A stretch of 64,000 nt of DNA. It comes from Panulirus ornatus (taxonomy: Eukaryota; Arthropoda; Malacostraca; Decapoda; Palinuridae). The notes beneath the pieces are model-generated. The model ran no database searches and was not told the origin of the DNA. It saw only the letters and a list, made by a program, of their open reading frames with translations. The position numbers were made by a program, and so were the translations under genes. The DNA lies in the NCBI RefSeq assembly GCF_036320965.1, contig NC_092264.1:11871894-11935893 (forward strand), written 5' to 3'. Below, piece by piece: positions 20,857 through 33,056 of the stretch (position 1 is its first letter; each line of letters opens with the position of its first letter).

Positions 20857-22265
20857 AAATAGATGTTGAGTATTCCTGGCAAATTATATGGGAGGGTATT
20901 GATTGAGAGGGTGAAGGCATGTACAGAGCATCAGATTGGGGAAGAGCAGTGTGGTTTCAGAAGTGGTGGAGGATGTGTGGATCAGGTGTTTGCTTTGAAG
21001 AATGTATGTGAGAAATACTTAGAAAAGCAAATGGATTTGTATGTAGCATTTATGGATCTCGAGAAGGCATATGATAGAGTTGATAGAGATGCTTTGTGGA
21101 AGGTATTAAGAATATATGGTGTGGGAGGCAAGTTGTTTGAAGCAGTGAAAAGTTTTTATCGAGGATGTAAGGCATGTGTACGTGTAGGAAGAGAGGAAAG
21201 TGATTGGTTCTCAGTGAATGTAGGTTTGCGGCAGGGGTGTGTGATGTCTCCATGGTTGTTTAATTTGTTTATGGATGGGGTTGTTAGGGAGGTGAATGCA
21301 AGAGTTTTGGAAAGAGGGGCAAGTATGAAGTCTGTTGGGGATGAGAGAGCTTGGGAAGTGAGTCAGTTGTTGTTCGCTGATGATACAGCGCTGGTGGCTG
21401 ATTCATGTGAGAAACTGCAGAAGCTGGTGACTGAGTTTGGTAAAGTGTGTGAAAGAAGAAAGTTAAGAGTAAATGTGAATAAGAGCAAGGTTATTAGGTA
21501 CAGTAGGGTTGAGGGTCAATTCAATTGGGAGGTGAGTTTGAATGGAGAAAAACTGGAGGAAGTGAAGTGTTTTAGATATCTGGGAGTGGATCTGGCAGCG
21601 GATGGAACCATGGAAGCGGAAGTGGATCATAGGGTGGGGGAGGGGGCGAAAATTCTGGGAGCCTTGAAGAATGTGTGGAAGTCGAGAACATTATCTCGGA
21701 AAGCAAAAATGGGTATGTTTGAAGGAATAGTGGTTCCAACAATGTTGTATGGTTGCGAGGCGTGGACTATGCGCAGGAGGATGGATGTGCTGGAAATGAG
21801 ATGTTTGAGGACAATGTGTGGTGTGAGGTGGTTTGATCGAGTAAGTAACGTAAGGGTAAGAGAGATGTGTGGAAATAAAAAGAGCGTGGTTGAGAGAGCA
21901 GAAGAGGGTGTTTTGAAATGGTTTGGTCACATGGAGAGGATGAGTGAGGAAAGATTGACCAAGAAGATATATGTGTCGGAGGTGGAGGGAACGAGGAGAA
22001 GAGGGAGACCAAATTGGAGGTGGAAAGATGGAGTGAAAAAGATTTTGTGTGATCGGGGCCTGAACATGCAGGAGGGTGAAAGGAGGGCAAAGAATAGAGT
22101 GAATTGGAGCGATGTGGTATACCGGGGTTGACGTGCTGTCAGTGGATTGAATCAAGGCATGTGTATGGGGTGGGTTGGGCCATTTCTTTCGTCTGTTTCC
22201 TTGCGCTACCTCGCAAACGCGGGAGACAGCGGCAAAAAAAAAAAAAAAAAAAAAAAAAATAGATG
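20857..22265 (+). mobile_element. RTE-like LINE copy R3 with target-site duplication
   Basis: The LINE body (about 20866-22233) ends in a run of 26 A (22234-22259). AAATAGATG occurs at 20857-20865 immediately before the element and again at 22257-22265 across the end of the A-run, a 6-9 bp target-site duplication. The element is 5'-truncated inside the RT domain (it starts at LLSIPGK). The 3' UTR is the shortest form: AAGGCATGTGTATGGGGTGG runs straight into the terminal GGGCCATTTC block and the stem-loop at about 22205-22232. Confidence 0.93.
20863..22131 (+). pseudogene. RTE-like LINE reverse transcriptase, 5'-truncated (R3)
   Basis: An open frame of 422 codons covers the RT from the segment after the first conserved block to the C-terminus. 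Visible motifs in order are [29 protein letters not shown] (first catalytic Asp region), [34 protein letters not shown] (catalytic Asp pair), [29 protein letters not shown] and [14 protein letters not shown] short in-frame deletion near 21765 removes the MDRVV segment seen in R8 (AWTMRRRMDVL). RT function would copy element RNA at the target; without the endonuclease this copy is not autonomous. Confidence 0.9.
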
Positions 22266-22528
22266 AAGACTTATAGGTGTTCTGTTATTCATCAAGGCAT
22301 CCTGGTTGGAGCAAAATTTCGAAGAAACTACTAAAGATGATTCAAAGGTGAAATCCCTTTCGTTTCCACTGTAGTACATAATGTTTATCTGTGTTTACTG
22401 ATTACCTGGGAAAGTCCTTAACCTCCTGACGAAGACAGAGATGACGAACAGAATAAGACATGCCATACTGTGTCTGAAAGGGTTATCATTCAGTGTGCCA
22501 CATCCGCCACTTCATATAGAAGATAAAC
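22266..22528. other. Unassigned sequence
   Basis: No feature recognised. Confidence 0.4.
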
Positions 22529-23010
22529 ATGAGACTTCAGGAACTATGTGATGTGCAACAAAGCCATGGGGCAAAGATAAGAGCACAGAAAGGAAACAAG
22601 AGAGATACACACACTTGCAAGATTCACCAATGCTCTAACACTACGACCCAGACATGCATGGACCTTAGACGTGGCATAGGAATCTATGAAGCCTCAGCCG
22701 TGCCACTATCACAAGCCTCCTCAAATGTTGGCTTGTTGCTGGACTATGGCAAAGTGATGCAGGCCAGTGAGGAGCGTGCTAGTTCAGTGAAAGATTCAGA
22801 TGACAATCTTACTCGAATTCTTGCCCTTCAAGCTGCAGGTGAACAACGCGAAGAAGCCGATGGCATGTGAGACCTAACACCCTATGTGAGAGAAAACAGG
22901 AAAGAGTCATTGTGATAGATGGTATGGCACCTGTGAACACTGTGTTTATGACAGAAAATCTGAAGTTCTGTAGAAACTTTACAGAGGAGTTTGTGATGAA
23001 AAGTTAGTCC
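22529..23010 (+). pseudogene. Possible relict of a multicopy invertebrate ORF family
   Basis: A 113-codon frame (22529-22870) is followed in another frame by VIVIDGMAPVNTVFMTENLK and FCRNFTEEFVMKS (about 22907-23006, then a stop). The V-IDGMA pattern followed by a short Cys/Phe segment resembles, from memory only, an uncharacterised protein family often found in repeated DNA of aquatic invertebrates. The family function is unknown to me. Frame changes and stops mean the copy is decayed. Confidence 0.3.
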
Positions 23011-23035
23011 ATATTAGAACCTCATACCACAGGTA

Positions 23036-23100
23036 TTCAATTGGCGGCCCGCGGGCCAAATCCGGCCTTTGAGTGGTTTTTCACTGGCCCTTTGACAGAC
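23036..23100. repeat. GC-rich patch with 12-bp palindrome, possible hAT-type terminal region
   Basis: GGCCCGCGGGCC at 23046-23057 is a perfect palindrome, followed by AAATCCGGCCTTTGAG. Similar GGCCCGCGGGCC-AAATCCGGCC strings occur near ends of some hAT-related elements in animals (from memory). No transposase or matching opposite end is visible here. Confidence 0.3.
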
Positions 23101-23230
23101 AGAAAAATTGAAATAAATCCATGATATTCATCTATTTAAGCACAGACGAAATTTTACATGAATAGATTTTTATCGTAACTAACTGTAATGATAAGCTGAA
23201 TGAAACATGTCATCAATTGTAATTATTCGT

Positions 23231-23237
<7 letters not shown>

Positions 23238-23327
<90 letters not shown>

Positions 23328-23331
23328 TATA
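23238..23331. repeat. (TA)n microsatellite
   Basis: TA run of about 94 bp with one CAT interruption near the end. Confidence 0.97.
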
Positions 23332-24150
23332 TCACATATTCCCACTATCCCATTGTTTTTCTCATTATTCATAGAATGAATTGGGGAACGAAAATGATAA
23401 ATTCAGTAAAAACAAATGCATTGACTTGATAATCCCATTTGTATTCAAGCGATTTACAAAATATATTTCAACGTAGATATATTGCTAACTATTCGTTCTG
23501 CCAGAGCGATACCCGTTTTCTTTCATTGTTTTGGGAGTTCAGTACGTCGCACACTGTCGCGCCAGACTGGTCGCGAAGCACTGTCTTACCCTACGCCAGG
23601 ACACCAGATGTCTGACGGGGGAATGGAGCCTACGAAACTTACTGTCGTGATCAAGCTAATGTTCGGTGCTGTAAGAAGTGACATGGCAATGGACGTATAA
23701 GGAGTTCATTCTCTGGCTGGCTGGCTGGATCAGACAGGACAACAAGGACATGTTCTGGTGAGGCTCAAATTGCCAGCTACCAGACAACTCAGTCGTCTGA
23801 CCCTCATGTTTACTTGACGAGTCTTGGCAAGAATGAGGTATTGCTGTTCGTGTGGAGACAACAGTCATTATTGAACAATTTGTAACTATGCTTTACACTC
23901 TACAGTATCAGTTACCAGGACTTAGATCAAATTTCATTAGTGTTAATATTTTTCAGAATTCCTAGGTAGTAGATGTGGGATTTTGTGTGCTTTTGTAGGT
24001 TTCTGTATTTGTTGACTGATACGGCACGAGTAAAACATGCCTTAATCAGGGACAATCTCGAACGAAAGAAAAAGGTGAAAGGAAAAGAGAAATCATTAAT
24101 CAGGGTTTGGCACATGACTGTAGACCAGACCCTTAAAGATAGAAAGGTCA
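23332..24150. other. Unassigned sequence
   Basis: No gene or repeat recognised; the small frames lack domains. Confidence 0.4.
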
Positions 24151-24151
24151 T

Positions 24152-24919
24152 TTGAAGAGAGAAAGACGATTGGAGGAAGAGCTTAATTGCTCAAAGGAGG
24201 AAGAGCTTACCTCTTCAAAGGAGGAAGAGCTTATCCGTTCAAAGGAGGAAGAGCTTAACTGTTCAAAGGAGGAAGAGCTTAATTGTTCAAAGGAGGAAGA
24301 GCTTACCTCTTCAAAGGAGGAAGAGCTTATCCGTTCAAAGGAGGAAGAGCTTAACTGTTCGAAGGAGGAAGAGCTTAATTGTTCAAAGGAGGAAGAGCTT
24401 AACTGTTCAAAGGAGGAAGAGCTTAATTGTTCAAAGGAGGAAGAGCTTAACTGTTCAAAGGAGGAAGAGCTTAATTGTTCAAAGGAGGAAGAGCTTAACT
24501 GTTCAAAGGAGGAAGAGCTTAACTGTTCAAAGGAGGAAAAGCTTAATTGTTCAAAGGAGGAAGAGCTTAACTGTTCAAAGGAGGAAGAGCTTAATTGTTC
24601 GAAGGAGGAAGAGCTTAATTATTCAAAGGAGGAAGAGCTTAACTGTTCAAAGGAGGAAGAGCTTAATTGTTCAAAGGAGGAAAAGCTTAATTGTTCAAAG
24701 GAGGAAGAGCTTAATTGTTCGAAGGAGGAAGAGCTTAATTATTCAAAGGAGGAAGAGCTTAACTGTTCGAAGGAGGAAGGAGGGAGCATAACAGCCAATC
24801 CTCAAGTGGCTGGTCTCCAAACAGAGACCACGGGAAGCAGCGACCGAACGTGTGCCAGGGGGGCGCAAAACTGTGACAAGTGGTCTTCAAGGTGGTCAAG
24901 AATCCACCGCTGGTACTGA
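24152..24919 (+). CDS. Possible repeat protein, KEEELNCS octapeptide (doubtful)
   Basis: An uninterrupted 255-codon frame starts at MKRERRLEEELNCS, reads about 25 octapeptides of the form KEEELNCS, and ends with a short non-repetitive tail (GGSITANPQVAGLQTETTGS...). The charged heptad-like content would favour helix or coiled coil. All copies are exactly 24 bp, and several variants are silent (AAC/AAT; TCA/TCG), which fits coding use; others change residues (Glu-Lys, Cys-Tyr). No signal peptide, known domain, splice signal or neighbouring exon supports a gene, so a plain minisatellite remains the simpler reading. Confidence 0.25.
   Translation: MKRERRLEEELNCSKEEELTSSKEEELIRSKEEELNCSKEEELNCSKEEELTSSKEEELIRSKEEELNCSKEEELNCSKEEELNCSKEEELNCSKEEELNCSKEEELNCSKEEELNCSKEEELNCSKEEKLNCSKEEELNCSKEEELNCSKEEELNYSKEEELNCSKEEELNCSKEEKLNCSKEEELNCSKEEELNYSKEEELNCSKEEGGSITANPQVAGLQTETTGSSDRTCARGAQNCDKWSSRWSRIHRWY
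24165..24778. repeat. 24-bp minisatellite, ~25 copies
   Basis: The unit GAGGAAGAGCTTAACTGTTC plus AAAG recurs every 24 bp. Near the 5' end a block of three or four different units (variants reading TSS, IRS, NCS) is repeated once, showing segmental duplication inside the array. No copy changes length. Confidence 0.95.
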
Positions 24920-24947
24920 CAGCAACCAGTCCATAATCTCTTTTTCT

Positions 24948-25100
24948 TATCACATCAAGCACACCCACCTGTGGTCCTGTCCTTCCTGGGTTTTTCATCA
25001 CATCAAGCACACACACACACCTGTGGCTCTGTCCTTCCTAGGTTTTTTTTCATCACATCAAGCACACCCACCTGTGGCCCCGTCCTTCCTGGGTCATTTC
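24948..25100. repeat. ~50-bp minisatellite, 3 copies
   Basis: ATCACATCAAGCACACCCAC is followed by CTGTGG and TCCTTCCTGGG, with starts at 24949, 24997 and 25052. Confidence 0.85.
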
Positions 25101-25604
25101 ATAGGAACTAAAACCACTTCAGGGTCAATACCACACCTGTAGTAAATAGCAGTGAAATGAATGTTACAGTGAAAAATAGGAAATGCATTCATTATCTTGA
25201 TGTTCCCCATATTAGGTCGAAGGACAGTCATATATCTGGACTATCAACACATTTCGAAGAGAACTTGATAAACAGGGATCATCAGTAGAGTGAAGATCAT
25301 CTAATAATGAAAATGGGAAGAACAATTTCTATCATAGTCACGGGAGGCAACGACACCTCCTCCCTCAGGGTCAGATGTGTACACACAGCCGGGATGTTTA
25401 ATCATTCCTCAGACGGGCTTGTAAGGCACTACCACAGCCGTGAAACTGAAGTGCTTCTCAGGCTCCACCACAGCACTATGAGATACACTGGCATTAGGAA
25501 CAATGCAGTCAGACTCACACCTACAGTGGGCCATCAGTGATAACTGAAACTTCAGTGTTAAAACCTGCATCAATGACTTGTATAATTACAGTAGTGGCAA
25601 GACT
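25101..25604. other. Unassigned sequence
   Basis: No feature recognised. Confidence 0.4.
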
Positions 25605-25605
25605 A

Positions 25606-26515
25606 TCACAGTGGACAGAATACTGCACGACAATGTCCCCTCACAGTGGACAGAATACTGCACGACAATGTCCCCTCACAGTGGACAGAATACTGCACGA
25701 CAATGTCCCCTCACAGTGGACAGAATACTGCACAACAATGTCCCCTCACAGTGGACAGAATACTGCACAACAATGTCCCCTCACAGTGGACAGAATACTG
25801 CACGACAATGTCCCCTCACAGTGGACAGAATACTGCACAACAATGTCCCCTCACAGTGGACAGAATACTGCACAACAATGTCCCCTCACAGTGGACAGAA
25901 TACTGCACGACAATGTCCCCTCACAGTGGACAGAATACTGCACAACAATGTCCCCTCACAGTGGACAGAATACTGCACAACAATGTCCCCTCACAGTGGA
26001 CAGAATACTGCACGACAATGTCCCCTCACAGTGGACAGAATACTGCACGACAATGTCCCCTCACAGTGGACAGAATACTGCACAACAATGTCCCCTCACA
26101 GTGGACAGAATACTGCACAACAATGTCCCCTCACAGTGGACAGAATACTGCACGACAATGTCCCCTCACAGTGGACAGAATACTGCACAACAATGTCTCC
26201 TCACAGTGGACAGAATACTGCACAACAATGTCTCCTCACAGTGGACAGAATACTGCACAACAATGTCCCCTCACAGTGGACAGAATACTGCACAACAATG
26301 TCCCCTCACAGTGGACAGAATACTGCACAACAATGTCCCCTCACAGTGGACAGAATACTGCACGACAATGTCCCCTCACAGTGGACAGAATACTGCACAA
26401 CAATGTCCCCTCACAGTGGACAGAATACTGCACAACAATGTCCCCTCACAGTGGACAGAATACTGCACGACAATGTCCCCTCACAGTGGACAGAATACTG
26501 CACGACAATGTCTCC
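25606..26515. repeat. 35-bp minisatellite, 26 copies, 105-bp higher-order pattern
   Basis: The unit TCACAGTGGACAGAATACTG plus CACGACAATGTCCCC recurs every 35 bp without length change. Because 35 is not a multiple of 3, the three plus frames are all open and each reads the same 35-residue cycle. A G/A variant (CACGAC or CACAAC) follows a G-A-A rhythm over much of the array, a three-unit (105-bp) higher-order repeat. Confidence 0.97.
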
Positions 26516-26639
26516 TCCTTCCCACAGAGTAGAAAGTACAGATGAGTCTAACAGCCATCCAATTTTGCTCACTCCTTTCCTTCACCTTCAGAGAAAAACA
26601 CAGATCACAAGACCCAAGATGAGAATTTAGCAGTAGTGG

Positions 26640-27080
26640 CAGTGGGCCTTGTGATCTCCATTCATGTAGAGATTGAGTGAGTAGAGATTGAGTGAGTAGG
26701 GACTGAGTAGGAGAGGCTGACGAAAAGGTTATAGTGTGTCTGATGTGGAGGAGACAAGTAAAAAGGGAAAGAAAATTGGAGTTAGATGGACAATGTTAAA
26801 ATGATTCTGAGTGTTCGAGGCCTAAACGTGCAGGAGGATGAAAGGCGCGCAAGGGATTAGAATGCATTGGAGCGACGTGGTATACAGGGGGCGACGTGAT
26901 GTTCACTGGACCGAACCAAGGCATATGAAGCAGCCGGGGATACCACGGAAAGGTCTGTGGATACGGGGGGTTGTGGTTTTGGTGCATTACACATGTCAGC
27001 TAGAGAATTGATGCGAGCAATTGAGGCCTTTCTTTCGTTTGTTCTTAGCACTACCTTTCTAACGAAGGAAAAGAATAACT
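26640..27080 (+). mobile_element. RTE-like LINE copy R4, old 3' fragment
   Basis: The sequence follows the end of the LINE coding region with many substitutions (GCCTAAACGTGCAGGAGGAT, GAGCGACGTGGTATACAGGG). A long-type 3' UTR follows, and a decayed terminal module (AGCACTACCTTTCTAACGAA at 27048). The frame is destroyed. It runs into the (TA)n that also bounds R5, so R4 and R5 stand tail to tail. Confidence 0.75.
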
Positions 27081-27086
27081 AAGTGT

Positions 27087-28108
<1,022 letters not shown>

Positions 28109-28589
28109 CCACATCAAAAGTATGGAAGTCTCAAACCGTCAGCAATTTACCTTACTTCTACATAGATTCATTTCAAGATTAAGCGGTTTCAGATCTCTCA
28201 ATCTTAACTTTTGCCAAAGCACTTTAGTGAATCTGAAACTACAATAAGTATCATAAGTGCTAGGAAAGTATAGATGATTAGACTGTTCGAAATGGAGTTG
28301 AAAACTTTATATATCTGAAGTGGTTTATTTGTGTGTCAGAATCCATTTAGAAAAAAGAAATAGTCTTGAACACTGTTATGTTTCGGGCGATGTTATGTGA
28401 TGCTGCATGGTTCTCTCTCATGAATTAAATGAATTATGTATAAATAATTTATTTATGATAATGACCAAATATCGTATATAAAATGATATTATCAATTTGA
28501 TGATTACATGAGACTATACGATCCATTTATTTTGATGGTAATGTCATTGTACTGTAATGGTGGTCGTGTGTTGAGAGAGTCTTGTTTAA
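28109..28589. other. Unassigned AT-rich sequence
   Basis: No feature recognised. Confidence 0.4.
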
Positions 28590-28960
28590 GGACGCGATGA
28601 TTATAATTAATAGGATTGGTTATCAAGGTGATTGATAGAATTAGGAGGAACATTAATTAAAAGTAAGAGAAACAGTTAACTAGGTAAATCAATTAATTAG
28701 GGAGGAACGCCTTAATTAGTCGGACACATAGAATTAGAAGTAGTGGTTAATTAGAAAGACAGGTTAATTAACAGAATGACACTTTACTCAACGAGACCGA
28801 TAGAACAGGGCGAAGGATTAATTAGGCAAACAGCTTAATTAGGAGGGCCGGTTGATTAAGGTAACAGGTAGTTGCAAGAGGAAACATTAATAAGTAGAGC
28901 AATACGGTGATTAGAACAGGGCCATAATCAGAGAAGATTGCACAGTAATGAGGGTTATAG
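28590..28960. repeat. Cluster of TTAATTAG words (degenerate short-period repeat or homeodomain-type sites)
   Basis: TAATTA occurs at least eight times between about 28605 and 28840, spaced roughly 17-55 bp, usually as TTAATTAGG or TTAATTAAC. The words are separated by purine-rich spacers (GGGAGGAAC, GAAAGACAGG). This could be a decayed ~20-bp minisatellite or a cluster of homeodomain core sites. An oppositely oriented relative lies at 38270-38600. Confidence 0.5.
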
Positions 28961-29436
28961 GCGCTGTCGGGGGATATGAATAGCTTAGTGGATCATTTCC
29001 TCGTTCATTACTTACATTTGCATATTCATGAGCTGAATACATGTATCCGGAATTAATCAAATGAAAATATATTAACGTGAACTGTGAATGGAACTAATGC
29101 GTTTAATGATCACTCCAAAATGACTTTAATGACGTATGACGTATTGTATTTTCCTTTTAGTTAACATTTTTTTTTTTGTTGTTGTTGTCCTGTTTTTGGG
29201 CATGTGTCTAAACTGCCTGTTTGTTATTCCTTATATAAACGGTAATGGGGAGGGAGCTTTATATTCGAGGGGGCCCCGTCTTCTGCTGAACTTCCCCTAC
29301 TGTGATATCACGTTTTATACTCCTGTATGCCGTCAGCATTCACAGTTTAGTTCACTACGGTCGTTTAATTCATCCGCTCCACTTTGACGGTTAAGGCACT
29401 TTTTGACATTGTCTCTAGTATTTTCCCCTCACAATT
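28961..29436. other. Unassigned sequence
   Basis: No feature recognised; a short GTTGTTGTTGT tract lies near 29177. Confidence 0.4.
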
Positions 29437-30560
29437 TCATATTTGTTTTTTGTCCCTGGTTTCCCTATCCCCGTCTTCATCATCAAATTGGTGTATACAC
29501 TCTCTTCTATAATGGAAAACTTCATGGCCTCCAGTGTCTGTTAAGTCATTTCTTAATCTTCGTAGCATCTTTATTCCCCTCATCTGGACTTCCTCCATCA
29601 GTTCTTTGTGCTTCTTTAAAGGCGGTGACAAAAGATTGAAAAGTATATTCAAGTTTTGAGCTAATTTACTGACTATTTCTTAATCTATGAACTTGACTGC
29701 ATTTTTCATACATTCGAAATAACACTCTAGCTCATTTACAGTTTCCTGAAGGTGGGGACCTTGGGTATAGGGTGGATACAGGATCGACTCCCAAGTCCCT
29801 CTCACCCATAAGTTCCTGATCCTGATATCCTACTAGATAGCATTATACTGGGGCTTTCATTATACCTTATCCTCAGAAATTTATATTTACTTAGATTAAG
29901 TTTTATCAAAAGTGCATCACGCTAATGTTGGAGTTTGTCTCCGTCCCATTGTTATTTCGTCTATTTCTTCTCGCACTTAGATCATTTCTCCTTTGTTAGT
30001 TGATGCCATTTTCTTTACTCTTGACTGCCCTCAGGTCTCCGGCATCATCTGCAAACATATTCAGGCCCAATCCGTCTGGCAGGCAACCCCTTAACCCAGT
30101 TTGGAAAGGCTCATCTGACATGTAGTCTTTGTTCTCTTTAATCAAAGTAATTTTCAGTCAATGAAATGCTTCTACCTTAAGCTCCAGCTTTTTACTGTAG
30201 CCTAGTGTCAAATGCTTTATATAGGTCCAGATGTACAATAACCATCCATTATTTTCTTATGGCTATGAAGGAGTTCGCTCTCTCATGAAAGTCTGGGATT
30301 TGCTACACATAATCCACTTTCCCCTGAATGTATTTCGTCTCGCACTTAGATAATTTCTCCATTGTTAGTTTTATCCAAATCCTATCACTATATTTATCGT
30401 TTTTAGTATTTTGCATAGTGATTGGTCTGTAGCTCAAGGCTACATCCCTGTCTCCTATATTAAAGATAAGTACGACATTTTCCATCTTCCATTTCATTTT
30501 CATTTTGCATTCCTTTAGGAACATCTCGTAGTGTCTTGTCAAGCGTATAGACAAACTTAC
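29437..30560 (-). pseudogene. Relict LINE reverse transcriptase (CR1/jockey-superfamily type)
   Basis: Read from 30560 down, the minus strand shows decayed RT blocks in the right order, spread over frames. They are WKMENVVLIFNIGDRDVALS followed by YRPIT (the GD..NYRPI block), IVHLDLYKAFDT (first catalytic Asp block, about 30210-30240), and LGLNMFADDAGDLRAVKS (catalytic Asp pair at 30041-30055). Next come GERDLGV near 29800 and, at 29652-29437, the ALERVQRRATK-like segment reading MEEVQMRGIKMLRRLRNDLT. Family knowledge identifies these as RT palm and thumb blocks. Stops and frameshifts throughout make it an old dead copy, unrelated in sequence to R1-R13. Confidence 0.75.
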
Positions 30561-30587
30561 AGAAGATACTTCAACAATCTGTATATC

Positions 30588-30800
30588 TTTTCTCTCTCTT
30601 TCATACTATTCGCCACTTCCCGCATTAGCGAGGTAGCGTTAAGAACAGAGGACTAGACCTTAAAGGGAATATCCTCACCTGGCCCCCTTCTCTGTTCCTT
30701 CTTTGGGAAAATTTAAAAAAAAAAGAAAAACGAGAGGGGAGGATTTCCAGCCCCCCGCTCCCTCCCCTTTTGTCGCCTTCTACTTTCGAAGACCTCCTGC
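30588..30800 (-). repeat. SINE-like repeat S1 (5'-truncated)
   Basis: This is the reverse complement of the S2-S4 repeat. It has the terminal module (CCGCATTAGCGAGGTAGCGT at about 30621), a body with CCTCACCTGG, an A-run, and the polypurine block seen here as CCCCCCGCTCCCTCCCC. The first part of the unit (CCCTGGGGATAGGGG) is missing. It has no coding capacity and no visible polymerase III boxes. Confidence 0.85.
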
Positions 30801-31339
30801 CCATCCCATCTCACTGGTGCTGGGGCTATCTTGTTTTCCATTGTGAATACGCGTAAATTTTGCGCTGGTCATTCAGCTCTCTGACATATCTTTTCATCAT
30901 CCTCTACAGCTAAAACTCTTCCTTCCCTTTGAATCCATTTGTCTGATCATCTGCTTACCAACTGACAGTTTGCTTCTGAGGAATTGATGGAAAAGATTCA
31001 GACTATAGTTGGCCTTGTCCACAATACCCTTTTTAAGAATTCCTTCTTCCATTCATCTTGTTCTTCTGAAGTCGTTTCTTTGCTTCCTTAAACCTTTCAA
31101 ATGGTCAGTGGCTGTCGTGTTACCCAGATCGGCTCCACAATATATCCCTGAGCTCTTTCGTTTTTTAGGCACCATTTATTGACACGCCTCTATGTAACTT
31201 TCCTTTAACGTACCCTCTGTATGTGAAGTTAAAAGTACTTATGTTTCTGCACAATCATTATAGATTTCACAGATCCTTCAATAACGATGACATATCATGT
31301 TCACAGAAGACTGTTTCGTAAACAATTTTCCAGGAGAAT
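30801..31339. other. Unassigned sequence
   Basis: No feature recognised; possibly more decayed LINE sequence, but no block is readable. Confidence 0.35.
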
Positions 31340-31439
31340 ATGCTTTGTGTGTGTGTGGGTGTGTGTGTGTGGGTGTGGATGTGTGTGTGTGTGTGTGTGT
31401 GTGGGGGGGGGGGAGGGGGGGAGGGATGTGTGCGCGCGC

Positions 31440-31471
<32 letters not shown>
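31340..31471. repeat. Compound (GT)n / G-run / (GC)n tract
   Basis: GT repeats are interrupted by GGGGGGGGGG-AGGGGGGGAGGG and by GCGCGCGCGC. The alternating purine-pyrimidine parts could take up Z-DNA and the G-run a quadruplex. Confidence 0.93.
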
Positions 31472-31472
<1 letters not shown>

Positions 31473-31884
31473 TTTTAATCATAATTGCCTTTCCGTGCTC
31501 GCTTGGCTCCCCTTCTCTTGAACATCCTCTGCCATCGTACAACTTTGTAGACTTCTATATACTATCAGCAATTACTCTAACCTTCTCTCAGTACATTTCA
31601 TTCATCCATCACCATCATACTGGAAAATTATCTGACGTACAGAGTCGCTATACTTGTCTCCTACCAATACTATTGTGAGTCAGTTGATACCTACAGACGT
31701 ACTGATATATATACAGAATCGCTTACACACCACTGTTATGGCGTGTGGCTCCAGCAGACGAAACTCTCCTTGCAATTCACCGGAGCTTACTCTTAGATTT
31801 AGATAACAGTAGAGTACCTTTGTCCTGTTCAAGTTTATACACATTTCAGGGATCAAAATGTGTATAATTGTCTGAGGAGTCGGT
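31472..31884. other. Unassigned sequence
   Basis: No feature recognised. Confidence 0.35.
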
Positions 31885-32648
31885 AGCGTGTGTATGTATA
31901 TATAGATATATACATACACAGACATATAGATATATACACATGTACATAATTCATACTATCTGCCCTTATTCATTCCCGTCGCTACACCGCCACACATGAA
32001 ATGACAACCCCCTCCCCTCGCATGTGTACGAGGTAGCGCTGGAAAAAGACAACAAAGGCCACATTCGTTCACACTCAGTCTCTAGCTGTCATGTATAATG
32101 CACCGAAACCACAGCTCCCTTTCCACATCCAGGCCCCACAAAGCTTTCCATGGTTTACCCAAGACGCTTCACATGCCCTGGTTCAATCCATTGACAGCAC
32201 GTTGACCCCGGTATACCACATCGTTCCAATTCACTCTATTCCTTGCACGCCTTTCACCCTCCTGCATGTTCAGGCCCCGACCGCTCAAAATCTTTTTCAC
32301 CCCATCTTTCCACCTCCAATTTGGTCTCCCACTTCTCATTCCTTCCACCTCTGACACATATATCCTCTGCTCTCCCAACCACAAGCTTTTTATTATCACA
32401 CATCTCTCTTACCCTTTCATTACTTACTCGATCAAACCACCTCACACCATATATTGTCCACAAACATCTCATTTCCAGCACATCCACCCTCCTCCGCATA
32501 ACTCTATCTATAGCCCACGCCTCGCAACCATACAACATTGTTGGAACCACTATTCCTTCAAACATACCCATTTTTGCTTTCCAAGATAACGTTCTCGACT
32601 TCCACACATTTTTCAACGCTCCGAAAACTTTCGCTCCCTCCCCCACCC
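31885..32648 (-). mobile_element. RTE-like LINE copy R6, 3' fragment with long UTR
   Basis: The minus strand carries the long-type 3' UTR (about 31900-32165) and the C-terminal coding end up to about 32648, where (TA)n begins. The terminal stem-loop is absent: the left end stops in TA-rich UTR sequence. The C-terminus is the longer form ([16 protein letters not shown]). A deletion near 32365 joins RAED to ICVRGG and shifts frame. Confidence 0.85.
32169..32640 (-). pseudogene. RTE-like LINE ORF, C-terminal fragment (R6)
   Basis: Two frames (32847-32254 upstream and 32399-32169) cover [20 protein letters not shown] through RPNWRWKDG and the extended C-terminus. The join is lost by a deletion that removes the KWFGHMERM segment. 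The upstream part of the open frame past 32648 is only (TA)n reading IYIYIY. Confidence 0.82.

Positions 32649-33056
<408 letters not shown>

Noticed and set aside
25537..26630. Three overlapping long plus-strand frames of about 300-350 codons
   Set aside because: They are the three readings of a stop-free 35-bp unit; a real gene would not be open in all three frames.
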